Positions 8,124-17,974 of a stretch of 64,000 nucleotides of DNA are shown here, piece after piece. The position numbers were made by a program, and so were the translations under genes. Below the pieces are notes generated by a model. The model worked only from the letters and a program-made list of their open reading frames with translations, had not been told where the DNA came from and did no database searches. The DNA comes from Burkholderia gladioli. GTDB lineage: Bacteria; Pseudomonadota; Gammaproteobacteria; Burkholderiales; Burkholderiaceae. The stretch spans positions 1 through 64,000 of the forward strand of contig NZ_CP009322.1 in the NCBI RefSeq assembly GCF_000959725.1, given 5' to 3'. Within the stretch, counting starts at the first letter, position 1. Each line of letters starts with the position of its first letter.

Positions 8124-9854
8124 TTAGAGTAATTGATCCAGTTGCTGCTCATCGAGAAGGTATCTTGTGGTATTGAAGTCGGCCGTCAAATATCCGTTAA
8201 CGTTTTGTTTTTCATCGAAAAATTCGGTTTCGAGAATTTTGAGGTCATCGCTGTTTTTGTTTGCGGATTCGTGATGAAGGTTTATTGGGTTTGGTGGTTT
8301 CGGGGCAGAGTCCGAGGCGTTTGTCAGGTTGAGCAGCGCGGAGGTGATTTCTGTGTCGCTTGGTTGCAACAGCAGGTCTGATATTGTTATCGAGTTTGGT
8401 TTGTTTTCTCCATTGGGTTGATGTGTGAGTTGAGTTTTTGATAAATCAGGGGTTTGCGCATTGAGCATGCCGTGGCTGATTGATGTCATTCCACGATTGG
8501 GCGTCGTGAGATTGGGTAATTCGTCAGTTGCTGTTGAAGGATTTTCGTAATTAAGATGGTCGGATTTCTCGGGCCAATATTCCTGCGAAGTGATCAATCC
8601 ATCGTTATTGAAGTATTCGTGCTCGATCTTGCCGTTCTTGTAATATATTTCTACTACTTTCGTGTTGTTGATTTTTTCGACAAAATAACTTGGATCTCCT
8701 GCGGGTGTGTATGCGGTATGCTTTGATGATGCGCTGCTGATTTCGTCGAGTGATTCAAGGGTGCCATCTCTGTAATTTAATATTTCAGTTTTTCCGGAAT
8801 GGTAAATCTTGATTTCCATTTCTATCAATCCAGATTTGGCATAGTGCTTCTGATGGGTGTAGCCCATTTCGCTCTCTTCCGACGTAAATCGCAGAATCCC
8901 ATTTTTTGTTTTTAAGATCAAGTTGTCGTTTTCGTAGAGTTTTTCGGTAAATGATTTTTCTTTGAACGAAAATATTTGCTCCTTCCTTGTGCCTATGGAT
9001 GGTATTGTCGTTGTTGTGCTTAATTCTGGGATTCCATCGGTATAGACGATGTGTGTCGTCGAATCGTCGAGGTATATTGTTCTGCGAATATAGTTTCCGT
9101 GTATGTCGAGAAAGCCAACTTCTATCTCGTCGCTATCCTTGGAGAGGCTGGTTATTTTTCTGTAATAGGTGCCGGTGGCGCTTGATTCAATTAGCAAGGA
9201 GTCGCTCGTTCCATCTTTGTGTATCGTCAAGGTGCTTGTTTCGCCGTTTCCATAGTCAGTTGTTGTTACTCTTTCGCCGTCCTGGCTGATGTACCTGTCC
9301 GTCGTCGTTGTGCCATCTGTCGTTCGACTTCCAATTACATTGCCGTTCGCATCAAAAATTGATCCTTCTCCTGCTTGGCCGGTTGAAATAACATCGCGGA
9401 TTGTCTCTGCGTCGGATAGTGATTCGTTGTCGTTTCCGGGATTCAGTATGTTGAAAACTGCTCTTCCAAAGTCGGGTGCATCAATCAAGAGTCCAGCGGT
9501 GGAAATCAGTTTTCCAGATACCAGTGCAAATGATGCAATTCCCTGGGCGGCTGGAACGTATGATGCCGTCGCTCCGACAATGCTCATTACGTTTCCTGCA
9601 ATTGATATCAAATCGCCAATGGAAGGGGCGTTGCCTGATTGAATGTCGATTGCTATTTTTCCGAGTGTGGTGGTTGCTGCCGCGGGGGCGGTTGCCAGAA
9701 CGCTCGCGGGAGAAATCGTGCCTAATAAAGCGATGGTCTGACCTGACGCGGAAACAAGTTCTTGCCCGGTGGAGGCTCTTGATAAATTCATCGCGGCATC
9801 CCCGCCGACATAGATTAATAGAGTTCGATTGGTGGCGTTGCCCAGGGAGGTCAT
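8124..9854 (-). CDS. 576-aa protein of unknown family in AT-rich island
   Basis: Not recognised. Visible layout: residues about 1-145 are Gly/Ala/Ser-rich with long hydrophobic stretches (TIALLGTISPASVLAT, LISIAGNVMSIVGATASYV, GIASFALVSGKLISTAGLLI), resembling a membrane-active or glycine-zipper region; residues about 165-430 are beta-rich with recurring DGN/DG-Y strand patterns like YD or MORN-type repeats (for example DANGNVIGSRTTDG, YYKNGKIEHEYFNNDG); residues about 430-576 look polar and disordered. No signal peptide is obvious. Codon use is AT-rich, unlike neighbours, which suggests transfer. Start at 9854 has no clear ribosome binding site; a start at 9791 is possible. With the 3-TM gene downstream it may be an effector with its immunity protein; that is inference. 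Confidence 0.65.
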   Translation of the reverse strand: MTSLGNATNRTLLIYVGGDAAMNLSRASTGQELVSASGQTIALLGTISPASVLATAPAAATTTLGKIAIDIQSGNAPSIGDLISIAGNVMSIVGATASYVPAAQGIASFALVSGKLISTAGLLIDAPDFGRAVFNILNPGNDNESLSDAETIRDVISTGQAGEGSIFDANGNVIGSRTTDGTTTTDRYISQDGERVTTTDYGNGETSTLTIHKDGTSDSLLIESSATGTYYRKITSLSKDSDEIEVGFLDIHGNYIRRTIYLDDSTTHIVYTDGIPELSTTTTIPSIGTRKEQIFSFKEKSFTEKLYENDNLILKTKNGILRFTSEESEMGYTHQKHYAKSGLIEMEIKIYHSGKTEILNYRDGTLESLDEISSASSKHTAYTPAGDPSYFVEKINNTKVVEIYYKNGKIEHEYFNNDGLITSQEYWPEKSDHLNYENPSTATDELPNLTTPNRGMTSISHGMLNAQTPDLSKTQLTHQPNGENKPNSITISDLLLQPSDTEITSALLNLTNASDSAPKPPNPINLHHESANKNSDDLKILETEFFDEKQNVNGYLTADFNTTRYLLDEQQLDQLL

Positions 9855-10335
9855 GGAGATTGGTGTGTTTCGAGGGTTGGTGGATTTTTATTCTCCGATG
9901 ATCTCTATATATAGAAATCTGATTTGTCATGTGTTTGATGCTTTTGCTTGATCTTGCACAGAATTTAATTCTGGCCCTATTGATATCCAGGTTTGTCCAT
10001 TGGGTGACTACGTCATGGAGCTCATCGCTTTCGCACGAGAAACATGCGTGTCCTCAAGGAGCATGGATGGCAACGACGGGCTGCAGAGAGATTGTTCTGG
10101 AGCAAGAGGCGGGACCATTTCGTTAGTGCGCGGCATTCGCTGGACGAGAACGACAACATTGCTCGACGCCGTGCTGACGACATCGGGCTGGTTGCTTGCG
10201 CAAAGTGCGAAATCGTAGAACGGTCGGTGGCTGAGCATTGCAGGAGGACTCTCCAATGCCATCTTGAGTTTCCGAAAGCTCGACCATATGTAGCCGTAGA
10301 GCTCTCCGTCAAGAAGCATTACAACCGCTGAGACA

Positions 10336-10434
10336 GCCTTGAACCGCTATCGCCTGGTACCCCGGCTCGAGCCCGCCCGCACAATGGTGCTGCTGTTGGC
10401 GGTCGCGGTGCTCGGGGTGCAGGAGCCGAGGTGA
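10336..10434 (+). pseudogene. Second, deleted copy of the copD 3' end
   Basis: 10336-10357 repeats copD 7497-7518 exactly (GCCTTGAACCGCTATCGCCTGG). About 25 diverged bases follow, and 10384-10434 repeats copD 7611-7661 exactly for 51 bp including the stop codon. Roughly 77 bp of copD between the two blocks are missing. No start codon, so it is a gene remnant. Together with the intact copD end 2.7 kb away it brackets the AT-rich island. Confidence 0.9.
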
Positions 10435-10487
10435 CATCCAGGTTTGAAACCAGGGCGCTATCCATCTCGGACGAGCGCATCGACACA

Positions 10488-10504
10488 GCTAAGTACCCCC
10501 TAAG
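10488..10504 (+). promoter_or_regulatory. PmrA/QseB-like direct repeat before the qseB-like gene
   Basis: GCTAAG-TACCC-CCTAAG: two CTAAG half-sites 11 bp apart, 70 bp before the regulator start. The spacing suits a tandem OmpR-family dimer and autoregulation of this two-component operon. The half-site differs from the TTAA core by one base. Confidence 0.4.
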
Positions 10505-10574
10505 CATCGCCTGCCTATGATCCGTGCCCGATGCGTGCCCGAAGTGCCGGGCCGCCCGTTCACGGAACTCCACC

Positions 10575-11237
10575 ATGCGCGTATTGCTCGTCGAAGACGA
10601 CCCCTTGATCGGCAGCGGGCTCGAGGAAGGACTCCGCCACGAAGGTTTCGCGGTGGACTGGGTGCGCGACGGCGATGCCGCCTCGCTCGCGCTGCGCACC
10701 ACGCCCTATGGACTGATGCTGCTCGACCTGGGCCTGCCCGGGCGGGATGGCTTGTCCCTGCTCAGTTCACTGCGGCGCCGCGACGATGCGTTGCCGGCGA
10801 TCGTGATCACCGCGCGCGACGCGTTGTCGGATCGCATCGCCGGGCTCGACGCCGGCGCCGACGATTACCTCGTCAAGCCCTTCGCGCTGGAGGAACTGCT
10901 GGCGCGCATCCGCGCCGTCAATCGCCGCCATTCCGGCCGCGCGCAGACCACCTTGTCGGCCGGCGCCTTGCGGCTCGATCCGGTGCGGCACCAGGTCTGG
11001 CTCGGCGGCGACGAGGTGGCGCTGTCGCCCAAGGAGTTCGTGATGCTGCACGAGCTGATGGTCGATCCCGGCGCGGTGATCTCGCGCGAGCAGTTCGAGG
11101 AGCGTCTTTACAGCTGGGGCGAGGAGATCGAGAGCAATGCAGTGCAGGTGCATATCCACAACCTGCGCAAGAAGCTCGGCCACGTCGCGATCCTGACCGT
11201 GCGCGGGGTGGGCTACCGGATCAGCGAGGCGGCATGA
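10575..11237 (+). CDS. OmpR-family response regulator, QseB/PmrA-like
   Basis: 220 aa. The start at 10575 follows GGAA and gives the typical MRVLLVEDD receiver N-terminus, in preference to an in-frame ATG 51 bp upstream. Phosphoacceptor Asp is in LMLLDLGLPGRDG, the conserved Lys in YLVKPFALEELLARI; the C-terminal winged helix carries LSPKEFVMLHELM and NAVQVHIHNLRKKLG, typical of the QseB/PmrA/TctD subgroup. It overlaps its kinase gene by 4 bp. The QseB versus PmrA assignment cannot be settled from sequence alone. Confidence 0.88.
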   Translation: MRVLLVEDDPLIGSGLEEGLRHEGFAVDWVRDGDAASLALRTTPYGLMLLDLGLPGRDGLSLLSSLRRRDDALPAIVITARDALSDRIAGLDAGADDYLVKPFALEELLARIRAVNRRHSGRAQTTLSAGALRLDPVRHQVWLGGDEVALSPKEFVMLHELMVDPGAVISREQFEERLYSWGEEIESNAVQVHIHNLRKKLGHVAILTVRGVGYRISEAA

Positions 11238-12613
11238 GCCGCTCGCCCTGGCGCCGCCTGGCCGGCTCGCTGCGCGGCCGGCTGCTGATCTGGCTGCTGC
11301 CGGCCGCCTGCGTGGTGGGCGTGCTGGCCAGCGCCGGCACCTACTGGGCGGCGGTGCGCGAACTCGACGTGCTGCTCGACGACCAGTTGCGCAGCGTATC
11401 GCGCCAGATCGAGATCAACCAGCATGGCTTGCCCGCCTTCGCGGGCCATGACGGCGCGGCGCCGGCGCGCCAGCTCGACGATGCCGACGACGTGGTGCTG
11501 CAGCTCTGGCGCGACGGCCGGCTGGCCTTCACCACCGATCCCGGCATCGTGCTGCCGCCGCCCGGCGCGCCGGGGCTCGGCACGCTCGAAGCCAATGGCC
11601 AGCGCTGGCACAGCTACGTGCGCGAGAGCGCCGGCACCACGATCCGGGTCGCGCAGCCGCGCACGGCACGCTGGGACGCGCTGGCGCGCATCGCCGTCCA
11701 TCTGCTCTGGCCGGTGCTGTCGCTGTTGCCGCTGCTGGCGGTGGCGCTGTGGTTCGGTATCGGCTACGGGCTGCGGCCGCTGCGGGCGATCGCCGAAAGC
11801 TTGCGGCAGCGCCACGCGACGCATCTCGATCCCCTCGATGCCGAGGCGGTGGCCGACGAGGTGCGGCCCCTCGCGGGCGCCATCAACGACCTGCTGCAGC
11901 GGCTCGACGCTTCGTTTACGCTGCAGCGCCATTTCATCGCCGATGCCGCGCACGAGCTGCGCACGCCGATCATGGGCCTGTCGATCCAGGCGCAGCTGCT
12001 CGGCCGCGCCGGCAGCGAGGCCGAGCGCCTGCGCGTGATCGCGCAGATCCAGGCCGGCGCGACGCGGCTCGGCCATCTCGCCGAGCAGTTGCTGACGCTC
12101 GCGCGACTCGAGCCCCAGACGCAGGCCGAGCCGTTCGCGCCGGTCGATCTCGCCGCGCTGGCGCGTTCGGTGGTCGGCGAGCGCGCGCGCCTGGCCGATG
12201 CGCGGCGCGTCGATCTGGGCGCCGACGCGAGCGGCGCGCTGGTGGTGCCCGGCTGCGCCGATACGCTGCGCGTGCTGCTCAACAACCTGGTCGACAACGC
12301 GATCCGCTATGCGGGAGCGGGCGCCAGCATCGACGTGCGCACCCGGCGCGATGCCGGCGGCGTGCCGGTGATCGAGGTCTGCGATACCGGCCCGGGCATC
12401 CCGGCGGCCGATCGAGCGCGCGTGTTCGAGCGCTTCTATCGCGGCAGCGGCGCGCAAGGCGTCGCCGAATCGGGCAGCGGGCTCGGCCTGTCGATCGTGC
12501 AGCGCATCGCCGAGCAGCATCGGGCCCGCGTGGTCCTGCGCGATGGGCCTTGCGGGCTCGGGCTCGCGGTCGAGGTGCGCTTCGAGGGGCAGGTGCTGGC
12601 CGTCGCCGCCTGA
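11234..12613 (+). CDS. Sensor histidine kinase, QseC/PmrB-like
   Basis: 459 aa. TM1 is at about residues 17-40 and TM2 at about 157-176, enclosing a periplasmic domain of about 115 residues as in QseC-type kinases. The H box HFIADAAHELRTPIMGLS has phosphoacceptor His240; the N box is LLNNLVDNAIRYAG, and the G boxes CDTGPGIP and GSGLGLSIVQRI complete the ATPase. It starts within the stop of the response regulator (ATGA). The stimulus is not evident from the sequence. Confidence 0.88.
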   Translation: MSRSPWRRLAGSLRGRLLIWLLPAACVVGVLASAGTYWAAVRELDVLLDDQLRSVSRQIEINQHGLPAFAGHDGAAPARQLDDADDVVLQLWRDGRLAFTTDPGIVLPPPGAPGLGTLEANGQRWHSYVRESAGTTIRVAQPRTARWDALARIAVHLLWPVLSLLPLLAVALWFGIGYGLRPLRAIAESLRQRHATHLDPLDAEAVADEVRPLAGAINDLLQRLDASFTLQRHFIADAAHELRTPIMGLSIQAQLLGRAGSEAERLRVIAQIQAGATRLGHLAEQLLTLARLEPQTQAEPFAPVDLAALARSVVGERARLADARRVDLGADASGALVVPGCADTLRVLLNNLVDNAIRYAGAGASIDVRTRRDAGGVPVIEVCDTGPGIPAADRARVFERFYRGSGAQGVAESGSGLGLSIVQRIAEQHRARVVLRDGPCGLGLAVEVRFEGQVLAVAA

Positions 12614-12656
12614 CGTACCGCGGCGGCTCGTGCCAGGTCACGGCCGGGCCCGAATG

Positions 12657-12693
12657 AAAAACGCGCGCCGGCACGCTCGGTGCCGGCGCGCGT
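12657..12693 (-). terminator. Terminator of the glucarate/galactarate permease gene
   Basis: GC-rich hairpin (CGCGCGCCGGCAC / GTGCCGGCGCGCG) with a run of five T on the minus strand, 35 bp after the stop of the minus-strand permease. The stem may also stop readthrough from the convergent kinase gene. Confidence 0.75.
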
Positions 12694-12727
12694 CGAAGCC
12701 GCGTGCCGAGTGGAGAAACCGATCGCC

Positions 12728-14086
12728 TCAGGCGCCCGGCTTGCGCAGCGTCACGCGCTGGATGTCCTTCACGATCACCAGGTAGCAGAGCACGGTGACC
12801 AGCGCATTCAGGCCGACGAACACCAGCGCGCCGTTGAACGAGCCGCTCGCGCCCACCAGGTAGCCGATCACGATCGGCGTGACGATCCCGGCGGCGTTGC
12901 CGAACATGTTGAAGAGGCTGCCCGACAGGCCGATCGCCTCCTTCGGCGCGGTATCGGCTACCACCGCCCAGCCCAGCGAGCCGATTCCCTTGCCGAAGAA
13001 GGACACGGCCATCAGGCCGATCACCAGCGCCGCGCTGTCCACGTAGTTGCAGCCGATGATGGCCATCGACAGCAGCATGCCGCCGATGATCGGGATCTTG
13101 CGCGCCATCGTCAGCGACACGCCGCGCTTGATCATGCCGTCCGACAGCATGCCGCCCAGCACGCCGCCGAGGAAGCCGCAGATCGCCGGCAGCGAGGCCA
13201 GCACGCCGGCCTTCAGGATCGACATGCCGCGCGCCTGCACCAGGTAGATCGGGAACCAGGTCAGGAAGAAATAGGTGAGCACGTTGATGCAGTACTGGCC
13301 GATGTAGACGCCGATCAGCATCCGGTTGCCGAGCATCTGGCGCACGTAGAACCAGCCGGCCAGGCGCTCGGGCGCGCCGGCCGAGGCGTTGCGGCCGTGC
13401 GTCTCGATCACGCCGCCGCCCTGCTCGATATGCTCGCGCTCGGCCTGGTTGACGCGCGGATGCTCCGCCGGGCTGCGCACCACCCGGATCCACACCAGGG
13501 CCAGCACCATGCCGGTCAGGCCCAGCCACAGATAGACGTGATGCCAGCCGAACGCGTGCGTGAGCCAGGCCATCAGCGGGGTGAACAGCACCGCGGCGAA
13601 ATACTGGGCGGCGTTGAAGATCGCCGAGGCGGTGCCGCGCTCGCTGGTGGGGAACCAGCTCGCCACCACCTTGGCGTTGGCCGGGAAGGCCGGCGCCTCG
13701 GCGATGCCGACCGCGAAGCGCAGCACGAACAGCGCGGCGATGGCCGCCGCCGCGCTGCCGGCGAAGCCGATCGAGCTCTGCAGCAGGGTGAACAGCGACC
13801 ACAGGAAGATGCTGCCCGCATAGACGCGGCGCGCGCCGAAGCGGTCGAGCAGCCAGCCGCTGGGCAGTTGCGCGAGCACATAGGCCCAGCTGAACGAGGA
13901 GAAGATGTAGCCCATCTGCACCGCGTCGATGCCGAATTCCTTGCGCATCGCCGTGCCGGTGATCGACAGCGTGGCGCGATCCGCGTAGTTCAGCGTCGTC
14001 ACGACGAAGATCATCAGCAGGATCCAGTAGCGGACGGCGGTCCGTTTGGCCGTGGTGGCCGGATTGGCGGTGCGGGTCGCTTCCAT
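12728..14086 (-). CDS. MFS transporter, GudP/GarP-like aldarate permease
   Basis: 452 aa, about 12 TM segments, anion:cation symporter (ACS) family of the MFS. Typical features are LNYADRATLSITGTAM in TM1 and GWLLDRFGARRVY after TM2. The start at 14086 follows AGGA; an in-frame ATG at 14158 lies inside the operator region and is less likely. It probably imports D-glucarate or galactarate with protons: this family contains GudP and GarP, and its promoter carries the same TTGTACGATGAC operator as the KGSADH, kdgD and garD promoters of this window. Which aldarate it prefers cannot be read from the sequence. Confidence 0.85.
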   Translation of the reverse strand: MEATRTANPATTAKRTAVRYWILLMIFVVTTLNYADRATLSITGTAMRKEFGIDAVQMGYIFSSFSWAYVLAQLPSGWLLDRFGARRVYAGSIFLWSLFTLLQSSIGFAGSAAAAIAALFVLRFAVGIAEAPAFPANAKVVASWFPTSERGTASAIFNAAQYFAAVLFTPLMAWLTHAFGWHHVYLWLGLTGMVLALVWIRVVRSPAEHPRVNQAEREHIEQGGGVIETHGRNASAGAPERLAGWFYVRQMLGNRMLIGVYIGQYCINVLTYFFLTWFPIYLVQARGMSILKAGVLASLPAICGFLGGVLGGMLSDGMIKRGVSLTMARKIPIIGGMLLSMAIIGCNYVDSAALVIGLMAVSFFGKGIGSLGWAVVADTAPKEAIGLSGSLFNMFGNAAGIVTPIVIGYLVGASGSFNGALVFVGLNALVTVLCYLVIVKDIQRVTLRKPGA

Positions 14087-14140
14087 GAGTGTCCTGGCGA
14101 GAGCGCGAGAGGAAATGCTTGTTATATGCCCTGGGGCAAA

Positions 14141-14160
14141 TGGTACGTCATCGTACAACT
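14141..14160 (-). promoter_or_regulatory. GntR-like operator, permease promoter
   Basis: Minus strand reads AGTTGTACGATGACGTACCA: GTACG-N4-CGTAC dyad. One of four related sites, consensus TTGTAYGATGAC with partial dyad, in this window (others at 14290, 27732 and 27850). FadR-type GntR repressors bind sites of this form. Confidence 0.6.
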
Positions 14161-14289
14161 CGGGAGTGTAGTAGCCGCTTCAGGCAGCGGCCACCCGGGT
14201 TTTCCCTCTGATCACCCCACCGGAAATAATGGCTTTCGGCTCAATGGGATGTGCGATTCGGACGGATGCGGGATCGTGAAGATTCTTAT

Positions 14290-14306
14290 AGTCAGTCATC
14301 GTATCT
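14290..14306 (-). promoter_or_regulatory. GntR-like operator, KGSADH promoter
   Basis: Minus strand reads AGATACGATGACTGACT, sharing the core TACGATGAC with the other three sites. It ends 51 bp before the KGSADH start and lies just upstream of a TACAAT -10-like hexamer at 14314-14319, so a bound protein would block the promoter. Confidence 0.5.
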
Positions 14307-14357
14307 GTTGGGCTACAATGTGCGCCACGAACTTTTTTGGACTGACGGAGCATAGCG

Positions 14358-15935
14358 ATGCAATTGACTGGAGAGATGCTGATCGGCGCCGAGGCGGTAA
14401 AGGGCACGGCCGGCGAAGTGCGCGCCTTCGACCCGACGCGCGGCGAGACCATCGCCGAGCCGGTGTTCGGTTCGGCCGGCGAGGCCGAGGTCGAGCGCGC
14501 CTGCGCGCTGGCGCAGCAGGCCTTCGACGCGTATCGCTCGGCGCCGCTGGAAAGCCGCGCGGCCTTTCTCGAGGCGATCGCCGACGAGATCCTCGAGCTC
14601 GGCGACGCGCTGATCGAGCGCGCGCAAGCCGAAACCGGCCTGCCCGCCGCGCGCCTGCAGGGCGAGCGCGGCCGCACGGTCGGCCAGTTGCGGATGTTCG
14701 CGCGCGTGGTGCGCGACGGTTATTTCCTCGGCGCCTCGGTCGATCCGGCGATGCCGGAGCGCACCCCGCTGCCGCGCGCCGACCTGCGCCTGCAGAAGCT
14801 GCCGCTCGGCCCCGTGGCCGTGTTCGGCGCCAGCAATTTCCCGCTGGCCTTCTCGGTGGCGGGCGGCGACACCGCCTCGGCGCTGGCCGCCGGCTGCCCG
14901 GTGATCGTCAAGGCGCACGAGGCTCACCTCGGCACCTCGGAGCTGGTGGGCCGCGCGATCCAGCGCGCGGTGGCGCGCAGCAACATGCCGGCCGGCACCT
15001 TCTCGCTGCTGATGGGCCCGGGCCGCGTGATCGGCGCCGCGCTGGTCAAGCACCCGTCGATCAAGGCGGTCGGTTTCACCGGCTCGCGCCAGGGCGGCCT
15101 CGCGCTGGTGAACCTCGCCAACGCGCGTCCCGAGCCGATTCCCGTCTACGCGGAAATGAGCAGCATCAACCCCTTCGTGCTGTTCCCGGCGGCGCTGGCG
15201 GCGCGCGGCGAGAAGATCGCCCAGGGCTTCGTCGACTCGCTGACGATGGGCGTCGGCCAGTTCTGTACCAACCCGGGCCTGGTGATCGCGATCGACGGCC
15301 CCGAGCTCGACGCGTTCTCGAAGGCCGCCTCGGCCGCGCTCGGCGGCAAGCCGGCCGGCACCATGCTCACGCGCGGCATCGCCGAAGCCTACTCGAACGG
15401 CCGTGCGAAGCTGCAGGGCGCCGAGGGCGTGCGCCAGCTCGGCACCGGCGGCGCGGGCGAGGGCGGTTGCGCGATGTCGGGCGCGCTGTTCGACGTGAGC
15501 GCCGAAACCTTCCTGCGCGAGCATGCGCTGCGCGACGAAGTGTTCGGCCCGGCCTCGCTGATCGTGCGCTGCCGCGACCTGGACGAAGTGGCGACCGTGC
15601 TCGAATCGCTGGAAGGCCAGCTCACCGCCACCCTGCAGCTGGACGACGCCGACCTGGAGATCGCCCGCAAGCTGGTGCCGATCCTCGAGCGCAAGGCCGG
15701 CCGCCTGCTCGTCAACGGCTTCCCGACCGGCGTCGAGGTGTGTGACGCGATGGTCCACGGCGGCCCGTTCCCGGCCACCTCGAACGCCATGTATACCTCG
15801 GTGGGCGCCACCGCGATCGACCGCTTCCTGCGCCCGGTCTGCTACCAGGACTTCCCGGAAGCGCTGCTGCCGGAAAGCCTGCGCGAAGCCAATCCGCTCG
15901 GTATCGCGCGCCTGCGCAACGGCCGCGCCGAGTAA
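14358..15935 (+). CDS. Alpha-ketoglutarate semialdehyde (2,5-dioxovalerate) dehydrogenase
   Basis: 525 aa, oxidises 2,5-dioxopentanoate to 2-oxoglutarate with NAD(P)+, the last step of the non-phosphorylating aldarate, pentose and hydroxyproline routes. Aldehyde dehydrogenase landmarks: Asn160 ([10 protein letters not shown]), FTGSRQGG, catalytic Glu266 (YAEMSSINP) and nucleophile Cys303 ([10 protein letters not shown]). The FGASNFP and QFCTNPG forms and the length are those of the KGSADH group. GGAG seven bases before the ATG supports the start. Single-gene transcript divergent from the permease, with its own operator. It may serve both the KdgD route and the hydroxyproline operon 20 kb away. 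Confidence 0.93.
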   Translation: MQLTGEMLIGAEAVKGTAGEVRAFDPTRGETIAEPVFGSAGEAEVERACALAQQAFDAYRSAPLESRAAFLEAIADEILELGDALIERAQAETGLPAARLQGERGRTVGQLRMFARVVRDGYFLGASVDPAMPERTPLPRADLRLQKLPLGPVAVFGASNFPLAFSVAGGDTASALAAGCPVIVKAHEAHLGTSELVGRAIQRAVARSNMPAGTFSLLMGPGRVIGAALVKHPSIKAVGFTGSRQGGLALVNLANARPEPIPVYAEMSSINPFVLFPAALAARGEKIAQGFVDSLTMGVGQFCTNPGLVIAIDGPELDAFSKAASAALGGKPAGTMLTRGIAEAYSNGRAKLQGAEGVRQLGTGGAGEGGCAMSGALFDVSAETFLREHALRDEVFGPASLIVRCRDLDEVATVLESLEGQLTATLQLDDADLEIARKLVPILERKAGRLLVNGFPTGVEVCDAMVHGGPFPATSNAMYTSVGATAIDRFLRPVCYQDFPEALLPESLREANPLGIARLRNGRAE

Positions 15936-16373
15936 GCCGAATCCAGCCGACCCGCTGGCGTGATCCGCCGGCGGGCTGGTTTGGTGCTTGTGTCGGCTTC
16001 GATGCGGCGGCGTCGAAGCCGATTTTTTTGCCGTTTTTTCGGGCACGTCCTTCTCCCGTTTTCCGCCGGGGCTCCCGCCATATCGCTTCGCAGCCCGAAG
16101 CAGCTTCGCCGTGCACGCGAGCCGAACCGGCTCCAGGCAATCCCGTGCGCCGCGCATGGGCGATGCGCCGTCGGGTCCCGATCTGTGGCACCCTAGCGGC
16201 CATGCAGACGATTGCCCGATTTCCTCTCCCGATCCATTGGCGCCGCTCCTGAAGGGCGCGGCATCGTCTCGACTGATTCCTGACCATGTCCGCCGCGGTT
16301 CGGCCGACGCGGATCGGGACATCCGTCAGTCAAGGGCACACCGTGGCGGCTTCCCCGACCGGAGAACCTCCCG
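15936..16373. other. Intergenic region with two terminators, KGSADH to trpS
   Basis: 438 bp. First hairpin CCAGCC ... GGCTGG (15943-15979); second hairpin CGGCTTCGA / TCGAAGCCG (15994-16021) followed by seven T. The remaining 340 bp to trpS are GC-rich; I see no convincing gene, T-box or attenuator. Confidence 0.6.
15994..16028 (+). terminator. Rho-independent terminator after KGSADH
   Basis: A nine-bp stem CGGCTTCGA / TCGAAGCCG with a 10-base loop and T7 tail, plus a preceding GC hairpin at 15943-15979. Confidence 0.8.
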
Positions 16374-17450
<1,077 letters not shown>

Positions 17451-17465
17451 GGCGGGGAAGGGACG

Positions 17466-17804
17466 TCAGCGCTGCTGCTGGAACGCGAGCAGGTAGCCGT
17501 TGCAGTCGCTCAGCGCGAATTCGCGCGAGCCGTAAGGCATCTCCTGCAAGGGCCAGGCGATCTCGGCCCGGTCCTGGAGCCTGGCATACAGGCCGTCGAC
17601 GTCCGGTACCGTGAAATAGATGGTGCCGCTCAGCGCCGGGCCTGCGCGCCAGAGGTCCTGCGCCGTGAACAGCAGCTTGTCGCCGTCCAGCTCGGCCGTG
17701 AGCGTGTTGCCGGCCGAGGCGCCGACGCTGAAACCGAGCACGGATTCGTAGAACCGGCGAGTTTCGTCGAGGTCGTGGCAGCGCAGCAGCAGGGCGAGCG
17801 ACAT
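17466..17804 (-). CDS. Glyoxalase/bleomycin-resistance (VOC) family protein
   Basis: 112 aa, a single vicinal-oxygen-chelate domain: beta-alpha-beta-beta-beta modules starting LALLLRCHDLDETRRFYESVLGF and ending PYGSREFALSDCNGYLLAFQQ. The start at 17804 is chosen because GGAGACCTCC lies just upstream; the longer frame to 17867 has none. VOC proteins include lyases, dioxygenases and drug-binding proteins; nothing here fixes the substrate. Stop codon is 15 bp from the convergent trpS stop. Confidence 0.8.
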   Translation of the reverse strand: MSLALLLRCHDLDETRRFYESVLGFSVGASAGNTLTAELDGDKLLFTAQDLWRAGPALSGTIYFTVPDVDGLYARLQDRAEIAWPLQEMPYGSREFALSDCNGYLLAFQQQR

Positions 17805-17882
17805 GGAGGTCTCCATCGGCTGGGATGGAGCGCATTCTATGCCGGGCCAGATGGCGCGCCCCCGCACGCGCTACAAAACACC

Positions 17883-17921
17883 ACAAAAACAAACAGCCCG
17901 CGCCGGACGGCAGCGGGCTGT
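17883..17921 (-). terminator. Terminator after the porin gene
   Basis: Minus strand hairpin ACAGCCCGC / GCGGGCTGT followed by TTGTTTTTG, about 55 bp after the porin stop. Confidence 0.75.
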
Positions 17922-17974
17922 CTGCGTTCGTGCCTCGCCGGGCCGCTCGATGCGCGGCCCGGCAGCGGCTTCGA

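Larger units (their letters stand above)
7659..9987. mobile_element. AT-rich island inserted at the copD stop codon
   Basis: Base composition drops sharply from about 7790 to 9990 relative to both sides, with AT-rich codons in its two genes. The copD stop region TGATATC (7659-7665) recurs at 9981-9987, consistent with a 7-bp direct repeat at the ends of an insertion. A longer version, TGATATCCAGGTTTG (9981-9995), matches TGACATCCAGGTTTG at 10432-10446 in 14 of 15 bases, the latter being the stop of a second copD 3' fragment. No integrase, transposase or terminal inverted repeat was recognised. Insertion is inferred; a 7-bp match alone could be chance. Confidence 0.45.
9855..10574. other. Degenerate intergenic region upstream of the island genes
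   Basis: 720 bp without a gene I can name. An AT-rich stretch at about 9890-9975 probably holds the promoter of the 576-aa gene (minus strand ATGACA followed by TATATATAG-like sequence). A 15-bp perfect palindrome, CAGAATTTAATTCTG, is at 9959-9973. A minus-strand open frame at 10008-10319 (103 aa) has no recognisable domain and begins just after copD-like sequence; it may be a decayed remnant. Then come the copD 3' fragment (10336-10434) and the PmrA/QseB-like box (10488-10504). Confidence 0.4.

Noticed and set aside
12680..15745. 1021-aa plus-strand open frame
   Set aside because: Runs antisense to the permease and out of frame with KGSADH; no domain is readable.
14313..16322. 669-aa minus-strand open frame
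   Set aside because: Opposes the well-supported KGSADH gene; low-complexity Arg/Ala/His composition is typical of antisense frames in GC-rich DNA.
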